46,441 bases of DNA from an uncultured Collinsella sp. (GCA_902494195.1 CABUSH010000016.1:1-46441); one strand, 5' to 3'. Counted from the stretch's first letter, positions 33,768 through 44,083 are shown. Numbers and translations: made by a program. The notes: generated by a model from the sequence alone, not told the origin.

Positions 33768-34733
33768 ATGTCTCAAAACGCACGCTCCCATCGAAAGCTC
33801 AAGATAGCTGGCGTCGTTGCGCTGGTGCTCGTTGTCGCGTTGCTGGGGTTTGCCGGCAACTTCTTGTTCGACTTTGCCCTGAATCCCCAAGCGCCCTACA
33901 CCATGAAGATGATGCAGGACAGCAAGGACGCCGAAAAGGGCGAGCAGATGGATGCCGAGGAAACCGAGGCACGGGCGTGGTTTAAGGAGAACCGCGAGAG
34001 CAGCAGCCTTACCGCGGACGACGGGACCGAGCTTGCCGCCTGGTATTTTGCTGCCTCGGAGAACACCCACGATTACGCCGTCTGCCTGCATGGATATACC
34101 AACGAGCCCATCGGCATGGCTCGATACGCCAAGCGCTTCCACGACCGCGGCATGAACGTACTCGCACCCGCCGCCCGCGCCCACGAGCGCTCCGGCGGCG
34201 ACTATATCGGCATGGGCTGGCCCGAGCGCCTCGACATCGTCGCATGGATCGAGCGAATCGTTCAGGCTGACCCCCAGGCGCGCATCTTGGTCTTTGGCGA
34301 GTCGATGGGTGCGGCAACCGCCATGAACGTCGCGGGGGAATCTCTGCCCGCAAACGTGAAATGCATTATCGAGGACTGCGGTTATACGAGTGTTTGGGAC
34401 GAGTTTTCTCTGCAGCTCAAGGACGTGTTCGGCCTGCCCAGCTTTCCCTTGCTCGATGTAGCAAACTTAGTGTGCAACGTGCGCGCAGGCTACGATTTTC
34501 ATAAGGCAAGCAGTGTGGAGCAACTCAAACACGCAACGGTTCCCATGCTGTTTATCCACGGCGACCAGGACACCTTTGTACCGTACAGTATGCTCGACCA
34601 AAACTACGACGCGTGCGCCAGCAAGGTCAAGCAAAAGCTCACTATCCATGGCGCCACCCACGCCAAGAGTGCGCAAGTTGACCCCGAGCTCTACTGGAAT
34701 ACGGTCGACGACTTCCTCGACGAGTATTTTTAG
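33768..34733 (+). CDS. Alpha/beta hydrolase, membrane-anchored
   Basis: This 321-residue protein is led by a TM helix (~12-32), so the catalytic domain probably faces outside. The nucleophile S179 is in GESMGA, the acid is in FIHGDQDTFVP (~265) and the general base is H298 in GATHAKS. The HGYTNEP oxyanion segment is present. It resembles the YqkD/BEM46 group; the substrate is unknown and may be a short ester or lipid. The start has AGGAAA 8 bases upstream. Twin operators (33688-33748) suggest an inducible gene. The end meets a shared terminator with the convergent DUF362 gene. Confidence 0.85.
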   Translation: MSQNARSHRKLKIAGVVALVLVVALLGFAGNFLFDFALNPQAPYTMKMMQDSKDAEKGEQMDAEETEARAWFKENRESSSLTADDGTELAAWYFAASENTHDYAVCLHGYTNEPIGMARYAKRFHDRGMNVLAPAARAHERSGGDYIGMGWPERLDIVAWIERIVQADPQARILVFGESMGAATAMNVAGESLPANVKCIIEDCGYTSVWDEFSLQLKDVFGLPSFPLLDVANLVCNVRAGYDFHKASSVEQLKHATVPMLFIHGDQDTFVPYSMLDQNYDACASKVKQKLTIHGATHAKSAQVDPELYWNTVDDFLDEYF

Positions 34734-34779
34734 GCAAATAGTACGGTTTACTGGTCTATCTGACCCCTTAGCACTTCCA

Positions 34780-34818
34780 AAAAGCCGCCCGCGGGCACTG
34801 TGCTCACGGGCGGCTTTT
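34780..34818. terminator. Bidirectional terminator
   Basis: AAAAGCCGCCCG (34780-34791) pairs perfectly with CGGGCGGCTTTT (34807-34818), giving A and T tracts on both sides. It serves the convergent hydrolase and DUF362 genes. Confidence 0.85.
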
Positions 34819-34865
34819 GCTAACGCTGCGCTACAAAAACGCTTGATTTGTCCAATAGCTAGACG

Positions 34866-36071
34866 CTACTTGACCTCGATGAGCTCGTACTTGCTCGTGC
34901 CCAGGCCGATCTTCTCGGCATGCGCGATGCACACGCGCCAGTCGGTGTCGGGATGCGTGATGCAGAAGGGATCCTTGGCCTGCTCGCCCTCCAGATGCTC
35001 GTGGTTGTGCTCCATCTTGGCCGCGCTATCGGTGAGCTCGGTGTTGGGCAGCGGCTCGGATGCCATGACGGCATCGGCGCAGGCCTGGTCGATGGCGACC
35101 GGGTCGAAGCTCGCGAACATGCCGATGTCGTTGACGATAGGCGTATCGTTTTCGGGATGGCAATCGCAGTTGGGACTGATATCCATGGCGAGCGAGATAT
35201 GGAAGCTGGGGCGATCCTGGACAACGGCCTTGGTGTACTCGGCGATCTTGCAGTTGAGCACGTCGGCCGCGGCGTCATAGCCGGGCTTGATGCAGTCCTG
35301 GTTGCATGCCGCAATGCAGCGGCCGCAGCCCACGCAGCGATCGTGGTCGATAGCGGCGACGTGAACCGTGCGAGTAGCGCCGCCGGCAAGCTCGCGCTCG
35401 CGGGTGTCGTCGAACGAGACAGCGTTGTGCGCGCAGATCTTTTCGCAGGCATGGCAGCCAACGCAGTGCTCGGTCGCGACGTTCGGCTTGCCGGCGGCAT
35501 GCTGCTCCATCTTGCCGGCGCGGCTGCCGCCACCCATACCCAGGTTCTTCATGGCGCCGCCAAAGCCGGCCTGCTCATGACCCTTAAAGTGGGTGAGGCT
35601 GATCACGATATCGGCATCCATGAGCGCCTGACCGATCTTGGCCTCGTGCACGTACTCGCCGCCCTCGACCGGGACGAGTGCCTCGTCGGTGCCCTTGAGG
35701 CCGTCGGCGATGATGATCTGGCAACCCGTGGCATACGGGGTAAAGCCGTTCTGATAGGCGGTATCGATGTGCTCGAGCGCGTTTTTGCGGCTGCCGACAT
35801 AGAGCGTATTGCAGTCGGTAAGGAAGGGCTTGCCGCCCAGCTCCTTCACGACATCCGCGACGGCGCGGGCGTAGTTAGGGCGCAAAAAGCTCAGGTTGCC
35901 CAGCTCGCCAAAGTGAATCTTGATGGCGACGAACTTGTTCTCAAAGTCGATCTGCTCGATACCGGCGTGACGGATGAGGCGCTTGAGCTTGTCGAGCTGG
36001 CTCTCGCGAGCATGCGTGCGCAGGTTGGTGAAGTACACCTTGGCGGGTGCTGCGGGTGTAGTTGCGGTCAT
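34866..36071 (-). CDS. DUF362 protein with two 4Fe-4S ferredoxin motifs
   Basis: This cytosolic protein has 401 residues. The DUF362 domain spans most of it (KIHFGELGNLSFLRPNYARA at ~50-70; FGGAMKNLGMGGGSRAGK at ~170-190). Two cysteine clusters, CVGCHACEKICA and CVGCGRCIAACNQDC, are bacterial ferredoxin 4Fe-4S motifs. Such proteins are common in anaerobes and are thought to move electrons, but their partners are mostly unknown. The start has GAGGGGAT upstream. It is convergent with the alpha/beta hydrolase and followed upstream by a repeat-rich gap. No redox partner lies beside it. Confidence 0.88.
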   Translation of the reverse strand: MTATTPAAPAKVYFTNLRTHARESQLDKLKRLIRHAGIEQIDFENKFVAIKIHFGELGNLSFLRPNYARAVADVVKELGGKPFLTDCNTLYVGSRKNALEHIDTAYQNGFTPYATGCQIIIADGLKGTDEALVPVEGGEYVHEAKIGQALMDADIVISLTHFKGHEQAGFGGAMKNLGMGGGSRAGKMEQHAAGKPNVATEHCVGCHACEKICAHNAVSFDDTRERELAGGATRTVHVAAIDHDRCVGCGRCIAACNQDCIKPGYDAAADVLNCKIAEYTKAVVQDRPSFHISLAMDISPNCDCHPENDTPIVNDIGMFASFDPVAIDQACADAVMASEPLPNTELTDSAAKMEHNHEHLEGEQAKDPFCITHPDTDWRVCIAHAEKIGLGTSKYELIEVK

Positions 36072-36155
36072 AGATATATCCCCTCGGTCTATATGGCGTT
36101 ACAGACATAGAGGATGGTACCAGTTAAAGCAGAGTTAAAGTCAAGTACGGCACCT

Positions 36156-36267
36156 AGTCATTGGGAACAGACTTAAATGACTGAAACCACTCATTGGGGA
36201 CGGACTTAAATGAGTGCATCGCCACCTGGCAGCTAGGGACGCGCCGTCACGTTTGTGGCGGCGCGCC
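36156..36267. repeat. Tandem 27-nt palindromes (arm types AGTCATT and ACTCATT) and a GC hairpin
   Basis: 36156-36182 has arms AGTCATT/AATGACT around GGGAACAGACTTA. 36189-36215 has arms ACTCATT/AATGAGT around GGGGACGGACTTA. The two are six bases apart. A third hairpin, GGACGCGCCGTCAC (36237-36250) with GTGGCGGCGCGCC (36255-36267), follows. The gap 36072-36325 holds no gene. Confidence 0.8.
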
Positions 36268-36325
36268 TTGGTTTGGCGGCGTTGACGGCGTGCCCTGGCG
36301 TGACGGAGCGTCCTGGCGCGGACCG

Positions 36326-36970
36326 CTAGCCCTTTCGCGCGACCAAATGCGCGCGGAATCCCTTCTGTGCCTCGAGCTTGAGCGGGGTGAGCCCGGATTC
36401 CTCGACGAGCGCGCGTAGCTCGGACAGCTTGAGGATGCGCACGTCGCCATGGCCCAAGAGGCGTGCCAGCGGTAGCTCGATGTTGTTCATGAGCCAGACC
36501 GCGACATCGTTCGAGGTGTAGTCGCGAAGGACCAGTCGCCCGCCGGGCCGAAGGACGCGTGCCACCTCGGCGAAAAACCTCTCCGGATGCGGGTAGTGGT
36601 GGAAGCTGTTGGAGCAGAGCACGGCGTCGAAGCTCCGGGGCTCGAAGGGCAGTGCCTCCGCGTCTCCGACGACAAAGCTGACGTTATCGAGCTGCTTTGC
36701 CCGAGCGACGTCGACCATCCCGGGTGTGAGGTCGAGTCCAGTCAAGTGCTTGCTGGGGTACCGGGCGTGGAGCAGTTCTAGGACGGCTCCGGTTCCACAG
36801 CCCACGTCGAGCGCGTCCTCGAACGGTTCGAGCTCAAGCTCCTCGAGCATTTGCGGATAGTCGTCCTTGCACATCTCGTAAATGCCGGCATGGCCGGATT
36901 CGTAGACCTTTGCCGCCTCGGTGAACTCCTTGATGGAGAGCTGCTTGAGCTCCTCTGCCGATCTTGCCAT
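36326..36970 (-). CDS. Class I SAM-dependent methyltransferase
   Basis: This protein has 214 residues. Motif I is LDVGCGTGAVLELL (D55-G61 region), followed by LTGLDLTPGMVDVARAK and motif IV-like VLCSNSFHHYPHPERFF. It is a UbiE/Methyltransf_11-type domain of unknown substrate. ATG 36970 has AAGGAGA just upstream; an in-frame start 237 bases further up lacks one and would add an atypical arginine-rich stretch. Its neighbours do not suggest a substrate. It lies downstream of the MacB-like ABC genes but is separated by a strong terminator (37041-37076). Confidence 0.88.
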   Translation of the reverse strand: MARSAEELKQLSIKEFTEAAKVYESGHAGIYEMCKDDYPQMLEELELEPFEDALDVGCGTGAVLELLHARYPSKHLTGLDLTPGMVDVARAKQLDNVSFVVGDAEALPFEPRSFDAVLCSNSFHHYPHPERFFAEVARVLRPGGRLVLRDYTSNDVAVWLMNNIELPLARLLGHGDVRILKLSELRALVEESGLTPLKLEAQKGFRAHLVARKG

Positions 36971-37040
36971 GGGTCTCCTTCTGTTCGGGGAAGTCTGACG
37001 TTGCGCGCGTTTGCCCACGTCGGGCCTGGCGGGCAAATAA

Positions 37041-37076
37041 CGCGGGGGCACCCTTCCTTCGGTTCGTGCCCCCGCG
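37041..37076 (-). terminator. Terminator of the MacB-like ABC operon
   Basis: CGCGGGGGCAC (37041-37051) pairs perfectly with GTGCCCCCGCG (37066-37076). On the minus strand TTATTTG follows. Confidence 0.75.
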
Positions 37077-37089
37077 TGCGGGCGGTTCT

Positions 37090-39756
37090 CTATTCCTGGA
37101 CCTTCAGCGCCTCGGAGAGGCTCACGCGCTTGATGGAGCGCGTGTGTAGCAGCGCCACGACCAGGTAGGTCGCAAAGCCAATGCCGACGCATGCAGCCAT
37201 AGACCAAGCGGGCACGTAGATCTCAATATTGCCGTTGTAGGCGAGCAGCATCGAGCGGAAGATGGCCGTGAGCGAGCCGATGATCACAGGCAGGCTCAGC
37301 ACGAGCGACGCCGCCACGCACAGCGTGATCGAGCGGATGTACAGATGCGAGATCTCGCTATCGCGATAGCCAAAGACTTTCATGTAGCTGATCGAGCGGG
37401 CGCTGTGGTCGATCACGGCCTTGGTCAGCAGATACATAAACAGCAAGAAGATGAACACCGCAAGCCCAACCATCATGCCAATCATTTTGCTCATCATGCC
37501 GATGAACTGGTCGCCCACGGCACGCATGTCGTCGGGCGTGGTGTCGCCGGCAAAGTAGCGCGCGTCGAGGTCGAGCTTCTCGTTGCTCACATAGCCGTTA
37601 AAATAGGCGGCGTCGTTGCCGAACAGCTCGTTAAAGTCGTCGACACTCATATAGATATTCATGTCCGACTTGGAGCCCCAGGCACAGTCCTTGCCCGCGT
37701 ACTCAAGGGAATAATGCTCCCCCTCGTACTTGTCGATGAGCGTGACCTTCTGGCCCTCGCTCCAGCCAAACTTGTCGAGCAGGCCGCCGCCAAAGACGAC
37801 GCGCCCATCGCCAACGTTGAGGTCTTTCCAATAGCGCGAATCGGGCGAGATGCCGTAGACGGAAATCGTCTCCTCGCCATTACCATCGCCGCGGTCGTAT
37901 TGCAGCTGGTAAACGGCATATTTCTCGGTCTGCGCGATTGCGCCCACGCCGTTGTCGGTCGTGTTAACCGGGTGAATGTCGTCGTTGTCAGTGTCGATCT
38001 TAGAGGCCTTGTCGATCAGGTTGATAGCCTCATCGCGGTCGCAGCCGAGGGCATCGGCAAGATCGTCAAGGCGCGCGTAGAGCGCATCCTTCTTGTCCTG
38101 GACCTTGGCGAGCGCGTCCTGCGCCGCGGCCAGGCTCTCGGCAGACGGAGATGCGGTCGCGGCATCGGCTGCCGTCTGCGCCGCATCGGCCGCGTCGTCA
38201 AGCTCGTCATCGGCATCCTGAGCGGCGGAAAGCAGCGCGCCGTCAACCGACTGCAAGCGCTCGAGTGCAGACCACTGCTCGCGCTCCTCGGCAGTACCCT
38301 CGAGCTCCAGCGGCGCCTTGAGCGTGTACTGGTGCTCGGCGACCAGGCTTGTCTCGAGATTGTCCGCATAGTGCGTCATCGTGGGCAGAATCGCCAGGCC
38401 AAAGAGCAGCAGCAGCGACGCAAACGCAATGCCCACGAAGAGCGTGGCGAAGTTGCCCAGGTTGCGCAGGAAGATACGCAGGCGGAAGCGGGAAACAAAA
38501 CCCATGCGCTCCGGCAGCTGCAAGCCGCGCTTGGTGCCCGATTTGCCGCTCGCCTCGTGACGAAGGAACTGCAACGGCGTCTTGCCCATCTTGCGAAGCA
38601 GACCCACCAGCGTGATGAGGATGAGCGCGGCGGCGGGAACCACGGCGCACTTCACAAAGATCTCCCAGCTCCAGTACACCTGGAAGGGCGGCAGGCTGTA
38701 CGAACCGTAATAGAGGCTGCGCATGGGCTCAGTAAAGAACACAACGCCGAGCGCAGTGCCCAAAAGCGCCGCGACCACGCCCACGATGGCGGGAAGCGCA
38801 AGGTAGTGCAGCACGATCTCGCGTCGACGATAGCCGCTGGCGAGCAGCGTGCCGATGATGGCGCTCTCCTCCTCAATGGTGGCGTCGGTGAGGACCACAA
38901 AGACGAACGCCATGATCACGATGATGATGTCGAGCAGCGTCATCCACATCATAGAGTCGCCGTCCACGTCATCGCGCGCATAGCCAATGCCCTGATTGGA
39001 ATCGGCGTCGATCAGATCGTCCACGCGCGCATCGGCGTCGGTCAGTGCCTCGACCATATCTTGCTCGGCGTCGATGCGGTCCGCGGTGGGGAGGTCGCGA
39101 TTGGTAAAGGTGAAGGAGTAGGTGTAGGCGGGTGCGCCGCCGGCATCCTCGAGCGCGGCAAAGCCGCCATCGGTGACCTCGGCCACGCCGTACGTGATGG
39201 TGTTCACCGTAAAGTCCGAATTGTTGAGGAACAGCGCCTGGCTATCGGGCTGGGTCATGATGCCGCAGATGGTGTAGGTGCGACCCTCGAGCTCGACTTT
39301 ATCGCCCACGGCGAGGCCGTTGTTGGTGGCAAAGACGCGATCGATGGCCACCTCATCGTCCGCCCTGGGTTCCCTGCCCTCACAGTAGGACGCGATATCG
39401 ACCTTGGTGCGGTGCGCATAGGTGCGCAGCGTGCGCTTGGTGCCGTCGTCGCCGGCGGTCTTTTTGATGATGGCGTCGATGGAGAAATTCTTGTAGAGCG
39501 TAACGCCGCCGACGTCGCCGGCTGCATCCTCGGCCGCCTTGAGCTGGTCTTTGGTGGCCTCGAAGGAGGTGGTCACGCGGCCGTCCTCAATCGTGTACGC
39601 ATCGCGCATGTCGTCGATAAGGCAGCCGATGGAATGCGCTGCGAGCAAAAAGCCCGAGGTGAGAGCGATGCTTCCGCACATAAGCAAAAAGATGCCCAGG
39701 TACTTGCCGATATTGCGGCGCAGCTCGCGCGGGAGACGTTTTGCGAGAGGTGTCAT
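37090..39756 (-). CDS. FtsX-like ABC permease with large extracellular region
   Basis: This 888-residue protein has an N-terminal TM (~19-39), a large extracellular domain (~45-260), an FtsX core of TMs (~265-430), a second long extracellular region (~455-760) and a final FtsX core (~765-880). The second external region carries a strongly predicted coiled coil, rich in Ala/Asp/Gln (near 500-570). The layout is the two-FtsX-domain, MacB/DUF214-type plan. With the ATPase just upstream it forms an exporter or a mechanotransmission complex, not a classic importer. Its ATG lies 6 bases after the ATPase stop, with an AGGCGG site. The cargo is unknown. Confidence 0.85.
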   Translation of the reverse strand: MTPLAKRLPRELRRNIGKYLGIFLLMCGSIALTSGFLLAAHSIGCLIDDMRDAYTIEDGRVTTSFEATKDQLKAAEDAAGDVGGVTLYKNFSIDAIIKKTAGDDGTKRTLRTYAHRTKVDIASYCEGREPRADDEVAIDRVFATNNGLAVGDKVELEGRTYTICGIMTQPDSQALFLNNSDFTVNTITYGVAEVTDGGFAALEDAGGAPAYTYSFTFTNRDLPTADRIDAEQDMVEALTDADARVDDLIDADSNQGIGYARDDVDGDSMMWMTLLDIIIVIMAFVFVVLTDATIEEESAIIGTLLASGYRRREIVLHYLALPAIVGVVAALLGTALGVVFFTEPMRSLYYGSYSLPPFQVYWSWEIFVKCAVVPAAALILITLVGLLRKMGKTPLQFLRHEASGKSGTKRGLQLPERMGFVSRFRLRIFLRNLGNFATLFVGIAFASLLLLFGLAILPTMTHYADNLETSLVAEHQYTLKAPLELEGTAEEREQWSALERLQSVDGALLSAAQDADDELDDAADAAQTAADAATASPSAESLAAAQDALAKVQDKKDALYARLDDLADALGCDRDEAINLIDKASKIDTDNDDIHPVNTTDNGVGAIAQTEKYAVYQLQYDRGDGNGEETISVYGISPDSRYWKDLNVGDGRVVFGGGLLDKFGWSEGQKVTLIDKYEGEHYSLEYAGKDCAWGSKSDMNIYMSVDDFNELFGNDAAYFNGYVSNEKLDLDARYFAGDTTPDDMRAVGDQFIGMMSKMIGMMVGLAVFIFLLFMYLLTKAVIDHSARSISYMKVFGYRDSEISHLYIRSITLCVAASLVLSLPVIIGSLTAIFRSMLLAYNGNIEIYVPAWSMAACVGIGFATYLVVALLHTRSIKRVSLSEALKVQE

Positions 39757-39764
39757 GGCGCCGC

Positions 39765-40490
<726 letters not shown>

Positions 40491-40571
40491 TGTTAGCCTC
40501 GTACTACTTTATGAACGTAATAGTAAACCTTGGCGAACTATTTTTGGGCGAGGCCTAGGATTTATTTCAGA

Positions 40572-41777
40572 CTAGGCGCGGGATTTGGCGCGTGAGAAGG
40601 CCAGGCCTACGGCGGCAATGGCGACGGCGAAGAGCACGGTGACGCCCAGGTCGCAGGCGATGTCACCCAACACGGTGGACGTCAGATCCGAAGCGAGCGC
40701 CTTACCAATCGCATCGTTCACCCAATACGTCGGCACAAAGTGCGCCACCGTCTGCACGGCCGAGCCCATCAGCGACAGCGGCATCCAAGCGCCGCCCAAA
40801 AACGTCATGAGCATGCCGAGCAGGTTGCCCACACCGTTAAGCAGCTCCTCGCGCGCACCCAGGCTCGACAGCGCAAAGCCAACGGCCAGAGGCGTGCACG
40901 CCAGGGCAAACGTCGCCGCCAGCGCCAGGCACACACGACCCACGCCGACCTCGGCAACCGCGCCGGCAAAGCCCACGACGCCCATCATGATCGACACAAA
41001 CCAGATGCAGACGGTGAGCACTGCGGCAGCCGCGAACACGGCAAGCGAGCGCTGGCGCTCGGAGACCGGGCCGGCATCCATACGACGCACGCGCTCGGGC
41101 TCGTTCATGCCCGAGAACACCAACCCCACCGATACGATGACCGACGAGATAATCGCGTACGCGCCAAAGTTGAAATACGACTCGAGCGTGGCGGCGGCAG
41201 TCGAGTCGACCTTGACCTGCTCAATCTGGACCTCCGCGCGCTTTGCAGCGGCATGCTCGGCAGCCTTGGCGACGTCACCGTTGGAGGCAGCAGGCTCAAG
41301 TGCGGCCGCAGCGCCCGCGAGCGAGATCCAGCGCGAGGCCTCGGCAGACGAAAGCGCCGCCGCCATGGTGCCGGAACCGTAGGTCACGTCGAGCTTGGGC
41401 AGGGCCTCCCCCGCGCGGGCAGCCGCAACGAGGTCGTCCTCAAACTCCTCCGGGATAAAGAACACGCAGTCGGCGCTGCCCTTGGCGCTGTTGCTCTTGG
41501 AGAGCGCGTCCGCAAGGTCGTACGTATCGTCGCCGATGCCCGTGACCAGCTCAAAACGCGAACCCAGATGCTTGGTAAGCGCACGCGAAAGGTCGCTGTC
41601 GTCGCGGTCGACCACGATCACGTTGGCATCGTAGGGCTTGTACTCGGTGAGCTGCGACGAGTTCCAGCTCACCGATGCCGCGATGAATACGCCCATGAGC
41701 GAGATGAACACCGTATAGATGAGCAGGTAGAACGGGTGCGCCAGCGCCATGCGAAGCGCGGTCTTAAAGGTGCTCAT
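40572..41777 (-). CDS. ABC-2 type permease (second subunit)
   Basis: This 401-residue protein has an N-terminal TM (~18-38), an extracellular domain (~40-180) and about five C-terminal TMs (~205-395). The external segment NVIVVDRDDSDLSRALTKHL fits the ABC2_membrane_3 (YhgE/Pip-like) family. ATG 41777 is preceded by GGAAGGAGT. It overlaps the other permease by 14 bases. The two permeases and the ATPase at 42960 probably form an efflux pump for a drug, peptide or lipid, the usual context for a linked HK/RR pair. Confidence 0.88.
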   Translation of the reverse strand: MSTFKTALRMALAHPFYLLIYTVFISLMGVFIAASVSWNSSQLTEYKPYDANVIVVDRDDSDLSRALTKHLGSRFELVTGIGDDTYDLADALSKSNSAKGSADCVFFIPEEFEDDLVAAARAGEALPKLDVTYGSGTMAAALSSAEASRWISLAGAAAALEPAASNGDVAKAAEHAAAKRAEVQIEQVKVDSTAAATLESYFNFGAYAIISSVIVSVGLVFSGMNEPERVRRMDAGPVSERQRSLAVFAAAAVLTVCIWFVSIMMGVVGFAGAVAEVGVGRVCLALAATFALACTPLAVGFALSSLGAREELLNGVGNLLGMLMTFLGGAWMPLSLMGSAVQTVAHFVPTYWVNDAIGKALASDLTSTVLGDIACDLGVTVLFAVAIAAVGLAFSRAKSRA

Positions 41778-42951
41778 AGCGACTCCTTCCAAAGATCAGC
41801 GTAGCGGCGGCGACAAACACCAGGGCCATCAGGACGAGCGCGCCCGCGCGAACAGAGAAGGGCCCCAGGTCCTCAAAGAAATACAGGCGATTGAACATGT
41901 CGCAGATGAGCTTGACGGGGTTGAGCCAGCACTCGGCCGGGCAGGCGCGGGCGACGTCGTCGGCAAGCGCCATCGCCGGCTCGCCGTAGAGGCCGGCGAA
42001 CAGGGCGCACGTGGTAGCAAAGCCCGTGAGGATGCCGGACTTGGACGCCTTGCCGCCCTTAACGGGAAGCGTGCCCACAAAGAGTCCCAGGCCCGTGGCG
42101 GCAAGCGCGGAAGCGGCGCCGCCCACCAGACACAGCCCCTCGCGCCCGCCAAAGTCGACGCCCACGACCAGGCGCACGTAGCCGATTGCGATCGCCATCG
42201 AGGCGAAGGAAACCAGCCACGAGCCGACAAAGATGCCGGCCAGCGACGCCGTCTTGGAAAGGCCGCCCACGCAGCGACGCGCGCCGAGGCCCGACAGATT
42301 GGGCTGCAAATCGACGACGCTCAAGGCGGCAAACTCGGCAGACATCATCGCCACCAGACCAAAGAGCGCGTAGTAGTAGATGACCGTGCCATCGGGCGTG
42401 GTGCGTGTCAGGCTTACGCGGCGGGTGCCGCCCTCGAGCGACAGTGTGCGCGCAACCGCCTCCGAGTCGGCGAGCGCCGCCGGGTTGTCCTGGGCAATCT
42501 GGGACATGAGCTCGGCATTTTGTGTATACGAACTTGCCACCGTCTCCAAAATGCTGCGGTCGGTGAGCACCGACGACGCACGCGAGCTGTCGTAGCTCGA
42601 CAGCAACGTGAGCTTGGGTGCGCCCGCGTCGTCGACCGTATAGATGCCCGCAACCTCGCCGGCCTTAAGCGCACGGTTCGCATCGGCTGCGTCGTCGCAC
42701 TCGTGAATCTCGAGCAGCTGATCGTCGCTCTCCTTGGCAAGCGACGTCGCCACGTCCTTAAAGGTCGAGGCGTCCCAGGCCTCGTCCGCTATGACGGCAA
42801 CCGGCACCGGGTCGACCGTGCCGTCGGAGCTGAGGTTCGCGAACATAAACATAAACATCGTGGAAAGCGCGACGGGAAAGACCGCGCCCCAAACCCATGT
42901 ACTCGGCCGGCGCAGCAGCGTCTTGACCGTAATGATAATGGTGTTGAACAT
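41764..42951 (-). CDS. ABC-2 type permease (first subunit)
   Basis: This 395-residue protein has the same plan as its neighbour: an N-terminal TM, an external domain (~40-165, with PVAVIADEAWDASTFKDVAT), and a C-terminal TM bundle (~170-385). It is a heterodimeric partner rather than a copy, as the sequences differ strongly. It lies 8 bases after the ATPase stop and overlaps the second permease by 14 bases, indicating tight coupling. Confidence 0.88.
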   Translation of the reverse strand: MFNTIIITVKTLLRRPSTWVWGAVFPVALSTMFMFMFANLSSDGTVDPVPVAVIADEAWDASTFKDVATSLAKESDDQLLEIHECDDAADANRALKAGEVAGIYTVDDAGAPKLTLLSSYDSSRASSVLTDRSILETVASSYTQNAELMSQIAQDNPAALADSEAVARTLSLEGGTRRVSLTRTTPDGTVIYYYALFGLVAMMSAEFAALSVVDLQPNLSGLGARRCVGGLSKTASLAGIFVGSWLVSFASMAIAIGYVRLVVGVDFGGREGLCLVGGAASALAATGLGLFVGTLPVKGGKASKSGILTGFATTCALFAGLYGEPAMALADDVARACPAECWLNPVKLICDMFNRLYFFEDLGPFSVRAGALVLMALVFVAAATLIFGRSRYEHL

Positions 42952-42959
42952 GGCGCCCC

Positions 42960-43898
42960 CTAGTCGCGCAGCTCGCGGCCGGTGATCTCGAGGAACACGT
43001 CGTTGAGGGTCGGCGGCTCGGAATAAATGCGGCCAAGCGCCACGTCATGCGAGCGCAGCGCATCGAGAATGTCCGTCAGGTTATGCGGGCTCGCCTCGCA
43101 CGAAAACGTGAGCTGGCCCGCCGTCGCCGACAGGTCCAGGACATGCGGCAGGCTCGCGACGGCACCGAGCGCCGCGCTCGGCACCTCGCCGACCTCGATC
43201 ACGATCTTCTCGCCCATCTGAATCATGTGCTTGAGTTCGTCGTTGGTGCCCTGCGCCAGCACGCGCCCGCCGTCCATGATCATGATGCGGCTGCAGATCT
43301 GCTCGACTTCCTCCATGTAATGGCTGGTATACACCACCGTGGCGCCCTCGTCGCGCAAGCGGCAGATGCCCTCCAGGATGGCGTTGCGACTCTGCGGGTC
43401 GACTGCCACCGTGGGCTCGTCAAAGAAGATGAGCTCGGGCTTGTGCGCAATGCCGCAGGCAATGTTGAGGCGACGTGCCAGGCCGCCCGAGAGCTTGCCG
43501 GGGCGAAACTTGGCAAAGTCGCCCAGCCCGACAAAGTCGATCGCCTCGTCCACCAGCGCACGGCGGCGCTTACGGTCGCTAACGTAAAGGCTGCAGAAAT
43601 AGTCGATATTCTCGCGCACGGTGAGCTCGTCGAACACCGCCACCTGCTGCGGCACCACACCGATGCGGCGCTTGAGGTCGTAGCGGGCGGGCGTCATGGG
43701 CTCGCCGAACAGCTCGATGGTGCCCTTGTCGTAGGCGAGCAGCTGCAGGATGCAGTTGATGGACGTGGTCTTGCCCGAGCCGTTGGGGCCCAGCAGGCCA
43801 AAGATCTCGCCGGGGGCGATGCTGAGGTTAAAGTGGTCGAGCGCGATAAGGTCGTCGTAGCGCTTGACGAGGTTTTCGACGCGGACGATATCTGTCAT
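42960..43898 (-). CDS. ABC-2 exporter ATPase
   Basis: This 312-residue protein has Walker A GPNGSGKT (37-44), a Q-loop in VVPQQVAVFD, signature LSGGLARRLNIA and Walker B LIFFDEPTVAVD, followed by H-loop VYTSHYMEE. The C-terminal ~80 residues form the regulatory extension found in drug and lantibiotic ABC-2 ATPases. ATG 43898 is chosen because upstream codons do not fit the family start; its ribosome site is weak. The divergent HK/RR pair starts about 200 bases away and likely controls this operon. Confidence 0.92.
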   Translation of the reverse strand: MTDIVRVENLVKRYDDLIALDHFNLSIAPGEIFGLLGPNGSGKTTSINCILQLLAYDKGTIELFGEPMTPARYDLKRRIGVVPQQVAVFDELTVRENIDYFCSLYVSDRKRRRALVDEAIDFVGLGDFAKFRPGKLSGGLARRLNIACGIAHKPELIFFDEPTVAVDPQSRNAILEGICRLRDEGATVVYTSHYMEEVEQICSRIMIMDGGRVLAQGTNDELKHMIQMGEKIVIEVGEVPSAALGAVASLPHVLDLSATAGQLTFSCEASPHNLTDILDALRSHDVALGRIYSEPPTLNDVFLEITGRELRD

Positions 43899-44083
43899 GA
43901 GGCGGCCCTTCTGTTGATTGCGGCCCGGTACGATTGCATCATCGCAGGAGCGGGCGGCGCGCACCAGTGAGCTTTGTCACGAGTGCGGGGCTCGGTCGCG
44001 CGGCCTGCCGACGTCCCCGCTTTGCCGCGCGGGAGGAATGTCACGGTTGCGCAGGCGGCCCCTCCACCATGCGCGGCTTCGCG

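Noticed and set aside
36156..36215. CRISPR array
   Set aside because: The units are palindromic, scattered, and lack regular spacers or nearby cas genes.
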